Shown here piece after piece: positions 51,281 to 60,400 of a DNA stretch of 64,000 nt. The stretch comes from JAUWCL01 sp964599375 (lineage in GTDB: Bacteria; Krumholzibacteriota; Krumholzibacteriia; Krumholzibacteriales; Krumholzibacteriaceae): positions 62,001 through 126,000 of the forward strand of contig CAZREW010000005.1 in the NCBI GenBank assembly GCA_964599375.1. Direction: 5' to 3'. The translations under genes and the position numbers were made by a program. Below the pieces are notes generated by a model. That model did not search any database and was not told where the DNA came from. It was given only the letters and a program-made list of their open reading frames with translations. The stretch's first letter is position 1, and every line of letters starts with the position of its first letter.

Positions 51281-51719
51281 CCTGGGAGCCCTTTCTGTCG
51301 CCCGACAATTCGTAGACCCATTTTACATCCTCGAGCGTCCTGCTACCGAGGTAATCCCGGACCTGGCGGTTGATCCCGCTCAGGAGGTCACCGAACAGGC
51401 ATCCCATCTGGCCGCATGTCTTGTCGTGCATGAGGCAGTCTTCCGGCTCGAACGGACCGTCGATCGCCTCGAACACGTCCAGAAGAGTTATCTCTTCATT
51501 TCTGCGGGCAAGGCTGAACCCTCCCCTGGGTCCCCTGGCCGATATGAGCAGACCGGCCTTCGTGAGCCGCTGGAGGACCTTCGCCAAATGTGCCTGCGAG
51601 ACACAGATGACCCTCGCCAGCTTCGCGGCCGAAAGGTGGATCGACGGCTCTCCCGCCAGAAAGACCATCGTATGGATAGCCAGTGAGGCAGCTTCGGATA
51701 TTCTAAGAGAATTCTGCAC
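51270..51719 (-). CDS. Rrf2-family regulator with three cysteines
   Basis: A 149-residue winged-helix regulator: HTH part SAAKLARVICVSQAHLAKVLQRLTKAGLL followed by the wing SARGPRGGFSLAR. The cluster-ligand set is C95, C102 and C107 (EPEDCLMHDKTCGQMGC). IscR, NsrR and similar members hold a [2Fe-2S] or [4Fe-4S] cluster with such cysteines and sense Fe-S status, NO or oxygen. The spacing here (x6, x4) differs from the usual x5-x5. The start is GTG 51719 with a weak site. It heads a two-gene unit with the ferredoxin, a sensible target for autoregulation. Confidence 0.85.
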   Translation of the reverse strand: MQNSLRISEAASLAIHTMVFLAGEPSIHLSAAKLARVICVSQAHLAKVLQRLTKAGLLISARGPRGGFSLARRNEEITLLDVFEAIDGPFEPEDCLMHDKTCGQMGCLFGDLLSGINRQVRDYLGSRTLEDVKWVYELSGDRKGSQDET

Positions 51720-51800
51720 TTCACGCCCCTATTTAAGTATTACAGTACCTTTATGCTAGTATAAGCCCGGAGCGCCGGTCTGTCAATAGTAAAAAGGGAA

Positions 51801-51827
51801 CGGCCGCGATCATATAGACCGCGGCCG
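51801..51827 (-). terminator. Intrinsic terminator after the flavodiiron gene
   Basis: On the minus strand CGGCCGCG-N11-CGCGGCCG (8-bp stem) followed by TTCCCTTTTT. It lies 33 nt past the flavodiiron stop and separates it from the Rrf2 gene. Confidence 0.8.
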
Positions 51828-51859
51828 CTCAGCCTGTTTCGTGCTGGCCGGTTGCACTG

Positions 51860-53086
51860 TCAGGTGCAGACCCTGGTGACCATCAGCGGGTCGGGCAGGC
51901 TCTCTATCCTCTTCGCGATCTCCAGGCCGAGCTGCCGGCATCTCTCCAGGTCATCGGCCCGGGGGACATAATTCACCCTTACTCCCTCCCCCACCAGCTC
52001 GACCTTCATGTCCTCAAGCCAGGAGTTGAGAACGCGGACAGACTCGCCGCTCCATCCGTATGACCCGAACGCAGCTCCGACAAGCCCCCCGGGCTTGAGC
52101 CCCTTTATGTACGTAAGGACATCGGCCACTGTCGGGAATATGTGGTTGTTCAGGGTCGGTGACCCGACGATCAGCGCGGCGGCATCTATCAGCTCGGTCA
52201 CGACCTCGGCGCGTTCGGTTGCGGTCGCGTTAAGCACCTTCACGTGCACGCCGCCCTCTGTCAGCCCGTCCTCGATCGCGCGAGCCATCATCCGCGTGCT
52301 GCCCCACATCGAATCGTACACGATGATCGCCTTTTTCCTTAGTTCCCTCGCCGACCACTTCTTGTATAGATCGATGATCCAGGGGATCTTCGACCGCCAT
52401 ACCGGCCCATGGTCGGGAGCGATCGTCTGTATATCGAGCCCGCTCTCCTCGAGCCTCCTTATTACCTTCTGCGCTATATGGGAGTAGAGCAGGAGGATGT
52501 TGGCGTAATATTTCGCGGCTTCGTAGTAGAGCACATAGTCGTCGAGCTCGTCGTCGAAACGCTCGTTCGAGGCAAGGTGCATCCCGAAACCGTCCTGCGA
52601 GAAAAGGATCCTGTCCTGCGCCAGATACGAGACCATGCTGTCGGGCCAGTGAAGGAGCCGCGTCTCGAGGCAGGTGACCTTCATGTTCCCCAGGTCTATC
52701 TCGCCGCCATCCTCGACCGCCGTTATGTCCTTGAGCCCGAAGTGCTGCTCGAGGGCTTCGACTCCCTTTACAGAGGCGAAGACCTTCTCCGGTTTCACGA
52801 TCTCCATGATCGCGGGCAGGCTGCCGGTGTGGTCCATCTCGGCGTGATCAGAGATGATGTAATCGATCTTCTCCGGCTCAATGACCGACCTGATCCTGGC
52901 AAGCAGCTCATCGCGGAACGGCGCCTTGACGGTATCCACGAGCGTGACCTTTTCGGCCATAATGAGATAAGCGTTGTACGTCGTGCCGCGACCTGTCGAA
53001 TAGCCGTGAAAGTTCCTGAGGTCCCAGTCGATCGCTCCGACCCAGTAGACATTCTCCGAGATCTTCACAGCTCTGCATGCCTTCAT
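51860..53086 (-). CDS. A-type flavodiiron protein (oxygen/NO reductase)
   Basis: A 408-residue protein. The beta-lactamase-like domain has the diiron signature SDHAEMDH (H81, E83, D85 and H86), with further ligands in the middle (FSQDGFG, APDHGPVW). The C-terminal flavodoxin domain has VYDSMWGSTRMMARAIEDG for FMN phosphate. There is no fused rubredoxin or flavin reductase, so it is class A and needs an outside donor. It would reduce O2 to water or NO to N2O in the cytoplasm of an anaerobe. A hairpin separates it from the ferritin gene upstream. Confidence 0.9.
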   Translation of the reverse strand: MKACRAVKISENVYWVGAIDWDLRNFHGYSTGRGTTYNAYLIMAEKVTLVDTVKAPFRDELLARIRSVIEPEKIDYIISDHAEMDHTGSLPAIMEIVKPEKVFASVKGVEALEQHFGLKDITAVEDGGEIDLGNMKVTCLETRLLHWPDSMVSYLAQDRILFSQDGFGMHLASNERFDDELDDYVLYYEAAKYYANILLLYSHIAQKVIRRLEESGLDIQTIAPDHGPVWRSKIPWIIDLYKKWSARELRKKAIIVYDSMWGSTRMMARAIEDGLTEGGVHVKVLNATATERAEVVTELIDAAALIVGSPTLNNHIFPTVADVLTYIKGLKPGGLVGAAFGSYGWSGESVRVLNSWLEDMKVELVGEGVRVNYVPRADDLERCRQLGLEIAKRIESLPDPLMVTRVCT

Positions 53087-53125
53087 CGTCTGGTTCCTTC
53101 CTTGATACCTGCACCTCCGGAATGT

Positions 53126-53149
53126 GGGGGAAGGCCGGCGCCTTCCCCC
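53126..53149. terminator. GC-rich hairpin between ferritin and flavodiiron genes
   Basis: Perfect 10-bp stem GGGGGAAGGC/GCCTTCCCCC with a 4-nt loop (CGGC). There is no T-run on the minus strand, so it may protect mRNA ends or partly terminate rather than stop all transcription. Confidence 0.5.
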
Positions 53150-53179
53150 GACACCCCGTTATTATTACCGGCCGGATGT

Positions 53180-53713
53180 TCAGCCCGCGGCCACGCTGCC
53201 GAACTCGGGAGAAAGAGGTATCGTAAATACGCGCGTTCCCATCTCCCGGTCGAGCATGAGCATCCCCTGTCCCTTGTCTCCGACCATCTTGAGGTTATAG
53301 ACGTTCTTGGTGGCGTTGGTCTCCTCCTCGATCTGTTCGTCGACAAACCACTGGAGCATCGTCCTCGACGCGTGGTCGCCCTCGGCAAGCGAGAGGGTCA
53401 TCAGGTCGTTTATCTTGCCGGTGATGAACTCCTCGTGCTCCAGCGCGTTCTGGAACGCCGCCAGCGGCGAAGCCCATTTCGCGGGAGGCTTCTCGATCGC
53501 TAACAGCTCGGTCTTTCCGCCTCTCTCGATGATATGGTCGAAGAACTTCATCGCGTGCACCATCTCTTCCATCGCCTGTACGCGCATCCATCGCCCCATC
53601 CCCTCGAGGCCCTCGGACTCGAGCCATCCAGCCATCGAGAGATATAGATACGCCGAGTAGAACTCGTGCATTACCTGCTCGTTAAAGGCTTTCGTTATCT
53701 TGTCGGGGACCAT
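53180..53713 (-). CDS. ftnA: Bacterial non-heme ferritin
   Basis: A 177-residue ferritin. The four-helix bundle carries ferroxidase ligands: AFNEQVMHEFYSAYLYLSMAGW, MRVQAMEEMVHAMKFFDHI (ExxH), and later EHEEFITGKINDLMTL and QWFVDEQIEEETNA. The beginning and length are typical of FtnA-type proteins. It stores iron and removes Fe(II) that would drive Fenton chemistry. It follows the desulfoferrodoxin gene by 6 nt and so belongs to the same transcript; the grouping links iron storage with superoxide removal. Confidence 0.9.
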   Translation of the reverse strand: MVPDKITKAFNEQVMHEFYSAYLYLSMAGWLESEGLEGMGRWMRVQAMEEMVHAMKFFDHIIERGGKTELLAIEKPPAKWASPLAAFQNALEHEEFITGKINDLMTLSLAEGDHASRTMLQWFVDEQIEEETNATKNVYNLKMVGDKGQGMLMLDREMGTRVFTIPLSPEFGSVAAG

Positions 53714-53719
53714 ATCCGC

Positions 53720-54097
53720 CTATTCCTCCTTCCACAGCCCGTGCACATTACAGTACTCGCGGGCCGAGACATCCTTGAAATCACATTTGAAGACGGCCTC
53801 CGGGGCATCGCCCGGCTTGAGGAAGGCCCTGGCCGACTTGTCGCCAGAGATCAGCTGGATCCACTCGATGAAATGCTTCTCTTCCATCGGGTGAGGCGTG
53901 CTCCCCACGACGACCTTGTAACCGCCCTCTATCTTGTTTATTACTGGCACGTGCTTCTCGGTCGAGGAATCGGCCGTCTTTTCCTCGAATAACTTCATTT
54001 CCTGGCCGCAGCATACGAGCTTGCCGGCTCCGCCATGAAGCACCTCCACGATGTTACCGCAAACATCGCATTTGTATATCTCGAGTCTCTTCGCCAT
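53720..54097 (-). CDS. dfx: Desulfoferrodoxin (superoxide reductase)
   Basis: A 125-residue protein with both iron centres. Center I is CDVC plus CC (KCDVCGNIVEVLHG, KLVCCGQEM); center II has EKHVPVI, HPMEEKHFIEWI and CNVHGLW as His/Cys ligands. It reduces superoxide to hydrogen peroxide with electrons usually from rubredoxin. ATG 54097 sits 6 nt after AGGAG; an ATG 6 nt before it is too close. It lies between the rubrerythrin and ferritin genes in a superoxide/peroxide/iron run. Confidence 0.9.
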   Translation of the reverse strand: MAKRLEIYKCDVCGNIVEVLHGGAGKLVCCGQEMKLFEEKTADSSTEKHVPVINKIEGGYKVVVGSTPHPMEEKHFIEWIQLISGDKSARAFLKPGDAPEAVFKCDFKDVSAREYCNVHGLWKEE

Positions 54098-54132
54098 CTC
54101 CATCTCCTTTCTTTCCTTTCAGTGTCCGTTCT

Positions 54133-54705
54133 CTACCAGTTCTCCGCCAGGACCTCGAAATGCGCCTTCGGATGGGCGCAGGCCGGGCAGTTCTCGGGAG
54201 CCTCCTTGCCGGTGTGGAGATATCCGCAGTTACGGCAGCGCCAGACTACCTGCTTGTCCTTTTTGAAGACCGTGCCGTTCTCTATATTCGCCCTCAGATC
54301 GTTGTATCTCTTCTCGTGCTGCTTTTCGGCGACGGCGATGGACTCGAATATCGACGCGATCTCGTTGAAGCCCTCCTCGCGCGCGACCTCCGCGAACCCG
54401 GGATACATCTGCGTCCACTCGTAATTCTCTCCTCCGGCCGCCTCCATCAGGTTCTCCTGCGTCGTACCGATCACTCCGGCGGGAAACACAGCTTTTATTT
54501 CGACCTCTCCGCCCTCGAGAAGCTTGAACAGCCTCTTGGCATGCTCCTTCTCCTGGTTCGCCGTCTCTTCGAAAATATCAGAGATCTGGACGAATCCCTC
54601 CTTGCGCGCCTTGCTGGCGAAATACGTGTACCTGTTTCGCGCCTGTGACTCGCCTGAAAAAGCAGTGAGGATATTCTTCTCAGTCTTCGTGCCCTTCAAT
54701 GACAT
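54133..54705 (-). CDS. rbr: Rubrerythrin
   Basis: A 190-residue protein. The diiron bundle has AFSGESQARNRYTYFASKA, FEETANQEKEHAKRLFKLL (ExxH) and IAVAEKQHEKRY (ExxH). The rubredoxin-like C terminus has CRNC (VWRCRNCGYLHTG) and CPAC (ENCPACAHPKAHFEV). It reduces peroxide at the diiron site with electrons entering through the FeS4 site. The start ATG 54705 is preceded by GGAGG. It precedes the desulfoferrodoxin gene by 35 nt, so superoxide and peroxide detoxification are encoded together. Confidence 0.92.
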   Translation of the reverse strand: MSLKGTKTEKNILTAFSGESQARNRYTYFASKARKEGFVQISDIFEETANQEKEHAKRLFKLLEGGEVEIKAVFPAGVIGTTQENLMEAAGGENYEWTQMYPGFAEVAREEGFNEIASIFESIAVAEKQHEKRYNDLRANIENGTVFKKDKQVVWRCRNCGYLHTGKEAPENCPACAHPKAHFEVLAENW

Positions 54706-54761
54706 TGTTTATTGCCTCCTCTGGATCGGGGTTATCAGTGTACTCCTCTTTTATCTATCTA

Positions 54762-56027
54762 TCAAGTCCCGGAATCGTCCGATCCGGTCACTTTATATCC
54801 GAGGCTCTCGACGGCCTCGATGAGCAGGGACAGCTCCAGGTCCATGCCCGTCACGACTGCTTCTCCTTTCTTAAGGTCGACCCTGGCGGACGAGACTCCC
54901 CTGACTTCCTTCAGGGCCCGCGTTACGCTGCTTGCGCAGTGCTCGCAGGTCATCCCCTGTATCTTGAGCTTCAAACCTTTTCCCTCCCCGACTTCGGCCG
55001 CCGCCCGCCTCTGGCCCGGGAGGCGGAAGAATGAACCGGTCATCACGGCCAGGAGCAGCACAGCGCTGACGCTCTTGAGCCAGCCGGGCAGCATCCATGC
55101 ATGCTTCATCGCGCCCTCAAAAGAGCCCGCCCGGTAGATAGCGTCGAGGAGAAAGCCTCCCGCAATAGCGCTGACCACCACCGAGGCGAGATAGATCGCG
55201 GCAGTACGCCTTCCCATCACCCTGGAGACCGTCAGGATCGTCGCGGCGTTCGTGGCGGGTCCCGTCATCAGGAAAACGAGCACCGCGCCCGGCGATACGC
55301 CCTTGGCGATCAGAGCCGCCGCAATCGGCACGGATGCCGTCGCGCAGACATAGATCGGGATGCCGACGACCATCATCACGAGCATCGCAAGGATGCCTCC
55401 TCCCAGGATCGAGGCGAAGTAATCGTCCGGAACGAGCGCGCCTATCAGCCCTGCCAGCATGATACCTATTATCAAAGCCCTGTTGATATCTCCCGGCAGC
55501 GTATGGAACCCGTACCTCATCGCTCCCCCGAAGCCGGCGCTCCTGTGGCCGCCACCCTCGTCACAGTCGGTGCAGGCCGGACGCCCCTGTCTGACCTCTC
55601 TGTCGTCTCCCCCGTCGAGCAGATTGACTGCCAGACCGCCGAAGATCCCGCTGATAAAGGCGAACAGTGGCCTGAAAACGGCAAATACCGGCCCCAGGAG
55701 ACTCAGAGTGACCATTATACTGTCGACGCCTGTCTGCGGTGTCGAGATCAGAAACGATGTCGTCGCCCCTTTTCCGGCCCCGTGCCTTCTAAGCGATGCG
55801 GCCACCGGGATGACCCCGCACGAACAGAGCGGAAGGGGGACGCCGAGCAGCGAGGCCTTCACCACCTGGGAGACTCCCTCCCCTCCAAGATGCCTTTCGA
55901 CGAGTTCGGGCCTTATGAAGACGTACAGGATGCCGGCGACCAGGAAGCCGAACAGAAGGAAGGGCGACATCGCCCTGAGAGTCCCCCATGTCTGCAGCAG
56001 AACATCCTGGATAAATCCTGTCATCAT
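54762..56027 (-). CDS. SO_0444-like Cu/Zn efflux permease with C-terminal HMA domain
   Basis: A 421-residue membrane protein of the permease (DUF318/UPF0718) type. Ten or so helices include GVPLPLCSCGVIPVAASLRRHGAG, TSFLISTPQTGVDSI and the repeat-like VLVFLMTGPATNAATI. A Cys/His-rich loop CTDCDEGGGH lies mid-protein. The last 61 residues form a heavy-metal-associated domain with CxxC at C361 and C364 (GMTCEHCASS). It should export copper, zinc or a related metal; substrate is inferred. It overlaps the TIGR02757 gene by ATGA. Confidence 0.8.
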   Translation of the reverse strand: MMTGFIQDVLLQTWGTLRAMSPFLLFGFLVAGILYVFIRPELVERHLGGEGVSQVVKASLLGVPLPLCSCGVIPVAASLRRHGAGKGATTSFLISTPQTGVDSIMVTLSLLGPVFAVFRPLFAFISGIFGGLAVNLLDGGDDREVRQGRPACTDCDEGGGHRSAGFGGAMRYGFHTLPGDINRALIIGIMLAGLIGALVPDDYFASILGGGILAMLVMMVVGIPIYVCATASVPIAAALIAKGVSPGAVLVFLMTGPATNAATILTVSRVMGRRTAAIYLASVVVSAIAGGFLLDAIYRAGSFEGAMKHAWMLPGWLKSVSAVLLLAVMTGSFFRLPGQRRAAAEVGEGKGLKLKIQGMTCEHCASSVTRALKEVRGVSSARVDLKKGEAVVTGMDLELSLLIEAVESLGYKVTGSDDSGT

Positions 56028-56872
56028 GACCTCGCCCTTCTCGCCGCGGGAGTGATGCCGAGTCTCGCCATCAGTTCGCCGCGGTCCTCGTCTCGCCTTA
56101 TGCCGAGCCTGGTGAGCGCAAAATCGTACTTCACGGGATCTTCGGGGGACATCTTCGCGAATTCAGCGGTAATCTCCCTGGCCGCCGCGAGGTCCGCCTG
56201 CTTCCTCTCCGTCAGGCCGAGCAGCGAGGCGAATCTGTACATATGCGTATCGAGCGGGATAATCAGCTTAGACGCGGGGATCCCGTTCCAGCCTCCGGGA
56301 TCGACACGGTCGCTTCGGACCATCCACCTGAGGAACAGGTTCAGCCTTTTGCAGGCGCTCCCGCGGCATGGATCAGGTATCAGACAGACGCCGGCGGTGC
56401 TGCCGACGCATACTATCTCCGAGGCGAACCTTGTCATCGCGGGGAGCAGATCCCCGTCATCATCCTCCATCCCCGCGGCAAAGCCGTTCTCGAGAGAGCC
56501 ATATTCCCTGACCATCGATCCCGCGCCGGTGAGCATCTGGACGATGTCCTCCGCGACCGCCCACCTGTGCCTGAATCCCTCGTATATCCCGGCCATTTTT
56601 TCCGGAGAAGTGCTCTCCACGAATCCCCTCGGAGATCCACCCATCGGGGCAAGCACCTTCCCGACGCTCGCCATTATCTGCCGGACACCTCCGAAGGCGA
56701 GGGAAGAGGCGACGAGCCCGGCGATCTCCCTGTCGTGGACATCAGGATAGTCGTATAGGAATACGAGCGGGTCGGGATCGACGTACTCCCTCCAAGCGTA
56801 CCGCTCGTAAAGATCCTCGAGCGATCTCCTGAGCTTCCTTCTTTCCACGGAGCTTAAAGTCAATCCGCTCAC
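56024..56872 (-). CDS. TIGR02757 (DUF2400) family protein
   Basis: A 282-residue protein of a family of unknown function. Matching features are YDYPDVHDREIAGLVASSLAFGGVRQIM near the N terminus, CKRLNLFLRWMVRSDRVDPGGW, LIIPLDTHMYRFASLLGLTERK, and EFAKMSPEDPVKYDFALTRLGI. The fold may relate to helix-hairpin-helix DNA glycosylases, but I see no Fe-S cluster loop and assign no reaction. The start is unclear: GTG 56872 overlaps the Fur gene stop (GTGA), while ATG 56896 overlaps more deeply. It is coupled to both neighbours. Confidence 0.8.
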   Translation of the reverse strand: MSGLTLSSVERRKLRRSLEDLYERYAWREYVDPDPLVFLYDYPDVHDREIAGLVASSLAFGGVRQIMASVGKVLAPMGGSPRGFVESTSPEKMAGIYEGFRHRWAVAEDIVQMLTGAGSMVREYGSLENGFAAGMEDDDGDLLPAMTRFASEIVCVGSTAGVCLIPDPCRGSACKRLNLFLRWMVRSDRVDPGGWNGIPASKLIIPLDTHMYRFASLLGLTERKQADLAAAREITAEFAKMSPEDPVKYDFALTRLGIRRDEDRGELMARLGITPAARRARS

Positions 56873-57273
56873 TTCTCTTTCCGCCTGGAGTGGCACGTTG
56901 GGCAGATGCCCGTGTACTCGACCCTGCGCTCGATGAGCCGGAAACCCGAGCCGGCGAGAATTTCGCGATCAGAGTCGGCCGACGAAGGCAGAGCGCCGAT
57001 ATCCATGATACGCCCGCATGAGATGCATCTGATGTGCTGATGGCCGTGGAGGTCCCCGTCGAACCGCATCCTGGAGCCCGGGTAGTCAAGCTTCCTGATT
57101 ATACCCGACCTGGCGAGCTTATCAAGGTTCCTGTAGACGGTCCCTAGGCTGATCTTCGGAAGCCTCGACCTGACACGATCGTACAGCTCATCTGCCGTGG
57201 GGTGGTCATTCATCATCCTCAGCTCTTCGAGGATCACCCTGCGCTGTTTCGTCATCCTGGGGCCTGACCTCAT
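56869..57273 (-). CDS. Fur/PerR-family metal-dependent regulator
   Basis: A 134-residue repressor. The DNA-binding half shows MTKQRRVILEELRMMNDHPTADELY and ISLGTVYRNLDKLARSGII. The dimer/metal half has HGHQHIRCISCGRIMDI and CPTC near the end, forming the CxxC...CxxC zinc site; H and D residues around GDLHGHQH are the usual regulatory ligands. PerR-type peroxide sensing would suit the neighbouring rubrerythrin and desulfoferrodoxin genes, but Fur or Zur cannot be excluded. It heads the run that ends with the permease. Confidence 0.85.
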   Translation of the reverse strand: MRSGPRMTKQRRVILEELRMMNDHPTADELYDRVRSRLPKISLGTVYRNLDKLARSGIIRKLDYPGSRMRFDGDLHGHQHIRCISCGRIMDIGALPSSADSDREILAGSGFRLIERRVEYTGICPTCHSRRKEK

Positions 57274-57282
57274 AAAATCCCC

Positions 57283-57311
57283 TTATCAATATTAGTATTT
57301 ATTACTGATAA
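57283..57311. promoter_or_regulatory. Fur/PerR-box-like dyad upstream of the regulator gene
   Basis: TTATCA (57283-57288) and TGATAA (57306-57311) frame an AT-only stretch; the overlapping GATAATAATAAG adds hexamers of the NATWAT kind. It lies 10-38 nt upstream of the Fur-like start codon, so autoregulation is likely. Confidence 0.55.
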
Positions 57312-57393
57312 TAATAAGCGAGTCGACATATGTCAATAAATGCTGGTGGTTCCCCGTCTTTTCCCTCTATTTCGTTTATTCCCGGGCAACAAG

Positions 57394-57421
57394 AAGGGGC
57401 CGGGCGGATACCCGGCCCCTT
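57394..57421 (-). terminator. Intrinsic terminator of the giant subtilase gene
   Basis: Perfect 11-bp stem AAGGGGCCGGG/CCCGGCCCCTT with a 6-nt loop, 25 nt past the stop codon. On the minus strand it continues CTTGTTGCCC; the T-run is short. Confidence 0.7.
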
Positions 57422-57445
57422 GGTCGAAGCGGACCAGTCGGAACG

Positions 57446-60400
57446 CTATCTCAGAAGCACCATCTTCCTCGTGATACGGGTATCGCCCGCGCAGAACCGG
57501 CAGAAATAGATGCCGGAACTGACCTGGCCTCCCCTGTCGTTCAGCCCGTTCCACTGGAACTCGTGGACACCGGGCTTCCTGGTACCTTCGAAGACGGTCT
57601 TGACCAGCTGCCCCTTCACGTTGTAGATCCGCAACTCCACCGGCCCGTTGTACCCGGTCGGGATACCGAACTGTATCCTGGTTGCCGGGTTGAACGGGTT
57701 CGGGTAGTTGGGCCAAAGGGTGAGCTGATCCGGGATGTCGGGCGTCTCCTCAGCGACAAGCCCGCGCCCGCCGTCTATCGACAGGCCGCCGGCCGTGTAG
57801 AGCCAGTCGAGGGCCCGACCGAGGATCTCAGCCCTTCTTGTATCCTCCTGGATGTAGTTGAAATTGAAGGCGAAATACACGGCGTTATGGAATGGTCCCG
57901 TGAACTTCACCCCTGCAGCGTCATCGGGGCCATCAGGCACGTGCGGCCAAACCTTCGGGTCCCAGGCTTTGCCCGACTTCTCATAGAACTGCTTCGTTTC
58001 CTGTTCGGTGGCGAAGAGGTTCAGAGAACTGCCCTGGGCGCTGTAAGTGTAAACGATCGTGGCGCCGGTAACGGTGGTCGAGAGCATCAGCTCGTCCGGA
58101 TAGCTCCCCGATATGACGAATGTCTCGTCATTTCCGATCGGGTCGCCGGAGGTCGAGGTGAGTTCTCTCCAGCCAGGATCGTCCTTGACGTAGGCGGAGC
58201 CAGTATACTGCTCCATCCATGGGCGCGCCGCGCTATAGTAAGACAAATCCCTTCCGAGAAGGAATATCTGCTTGCGAGTACCGTCGTCGGTGTCGAGATA
58301 GCTCGACAGCAGCGACTGCTGCGCGGCATCGACGTACCCTCCTTCATCGACGATTATTCCGGTGTACGCAAGCAGTATGTCAAGCGTCGGCAGGCCGAGG
58401 ACATCCCAGTTCCAGATGTCGGCAGTCCGGCCGATAGCCTGGAAAGCCGCCTGGAAGGTGACGGCGGGAGTAAATGAGTATCCGCCGAGCAGTACGAGGT
58501 AATCGCCCGAAGGCATTATCCCGAACTCGTACCATGCCGCCGGTGCACCGGCCGGATCGACCGAAGGATTGGCATTCGCGTCCTCGGCCGTGAGGTAGAA
58601 CCTGACCCTTGTGCCGCTGGCCTGGCCGGGTATATCGGCGGCCCAGTCGTCGCCTCCAGCCGCGGCCATCACCACGTCGTTCCAGGTCATGCCCTCATCG
58701 ACGCTGTAGTACATCATAGCTGACGCGACACCGCTCAGAGCGTCCACGATCGTGCTGGTCACGGTATATGGACCTACCGTATCGAACGTCGATGCCGGCA
58801 CCTCGGTGGAGACGAACAGAGGTCCCTCGGTGTCTGCGACACCCTCTATCCTCACATCGTCCAGGTACCATCCGGCGTAGTTCAGACTCGAATCGCTCCC
58901 GAAGTGGAACCTGATGATCACTGCCTGGCCGATGTACGGCGTCAGGTCTACCGTGACTTTCTGCCACTCCTGGTGATCGTAGCCCGTGAAGCATGGCTCG
59001 CCGGGGATCCCGGCGTTGCCACCGTTGGCCGTGCCGACGTACCCGATGTCGGGCTGCAGGATGCTCCACGTCGAACCTCCGTCGGTCGAGATCTTTACGT
59101 TCCCGCCGTCGTAGTTGTTCTCGATGTAGTACCACTGCCACCATGTCAGCACGGCGTTAGGCTGGGATGTAGGTACGGTGACCACGGGCAGGTCCAGAGT
59201 CGAGCTCGAGCTCGACGTGTAGCTGGCCGCGAGCCTTGTCGCCCAGACGTTCACGCCGGAATGCGCTTCGTCCGGGCCGTACGTCGGCTCTCCCCACTCC
59301 CAGTCGGGCCCGTCGGCCGCGAAACTGCCGCTGTTAGCCTCGAAATCCCAGGCATAATAGTCGACGATCTCGAAGGAATGGTACCCGGTGGCCGGGGACC
59401 TTCCCGTGTTGGGAATGGCCGCCACATCGCGCGCCCTGATTAAGTAGTTGAGCACGTCACCGAGCACGGCCGGGCCTGTTATCTGCGCCTCATACCAGTC
59501 GCCGCCGGTGTTCGTCATGGAGACGACGGTATTGGCACCACCGTTCCTGTTGAACGTCAGCTGCACGCTGGCCGGATCGACTCCGACATTGTCGGTGATC
59601 TCTGCTACGACCGTCCATGGGCCGGACGCGTTCGCCGAGTTGGAGAGCGGGACGTGCGTAATCACAGGCGGCGTATTGTCGGCGGTCACCTCGAAGGTGT
59701 GCTGAACGCCAGGCGCGCCGTGCGGGTGATAACTGGTGTTCCCGTCTGTGTTGGAGGCGCTGATGTAATAGCTGACCGCCGTCCCGTAACCCTGCGGCGG
59801 GATGTCCGCCGAGTATGTCGCGGGCGCTCCGGTCGGAGTCATCAGCACCGTGACAGGACCCGCTCCAACATCGTATACGAGGTGGACCCTCGCCGGGTCG
59901 AGCGTCGCGGAATAGACCTCAGCCAGCACAGTGTACGCGCTGAGGGTGTCTTCCGAGTCGTGAAGCGCCTCGTGGACGATATCCGGAGCGGAGAGCCATC
60001 CGAGCGCTCTCTCGACTATACCGCTCCTGCGCCAGGGCTCCTGGACATAATAGAGGTTGAACGAGAAGTAGACGCTACGGTAGGTCTCGGCGTTGTACTT
60101 GATACCCGCGCCGGCGTCAAGGCTGATCGGCGCATAAGGCATAACGCCGTCCCATTCCTTCTCATCCTTACCGTAAGCGCCGGCCAGCTCATCGCGCGTC
60201 AGCGCGGTGGTGCCCTGACCGGTGTACTGGTAGACCAGCTCTCCGCCCGGGAAGGCGGAGGAACGCTGGATCTCGTCCGGATAGGAACCGGAGATGACAA
60301 ATGTCTCCTCGGCGCCTATGGGCTCGCCGGGATACCCTGTCAGTTCCCGGTACCCCGGGTCGTCCTGGACGTAGGCGGCCCGCATGAACTCCTCGAGCCA

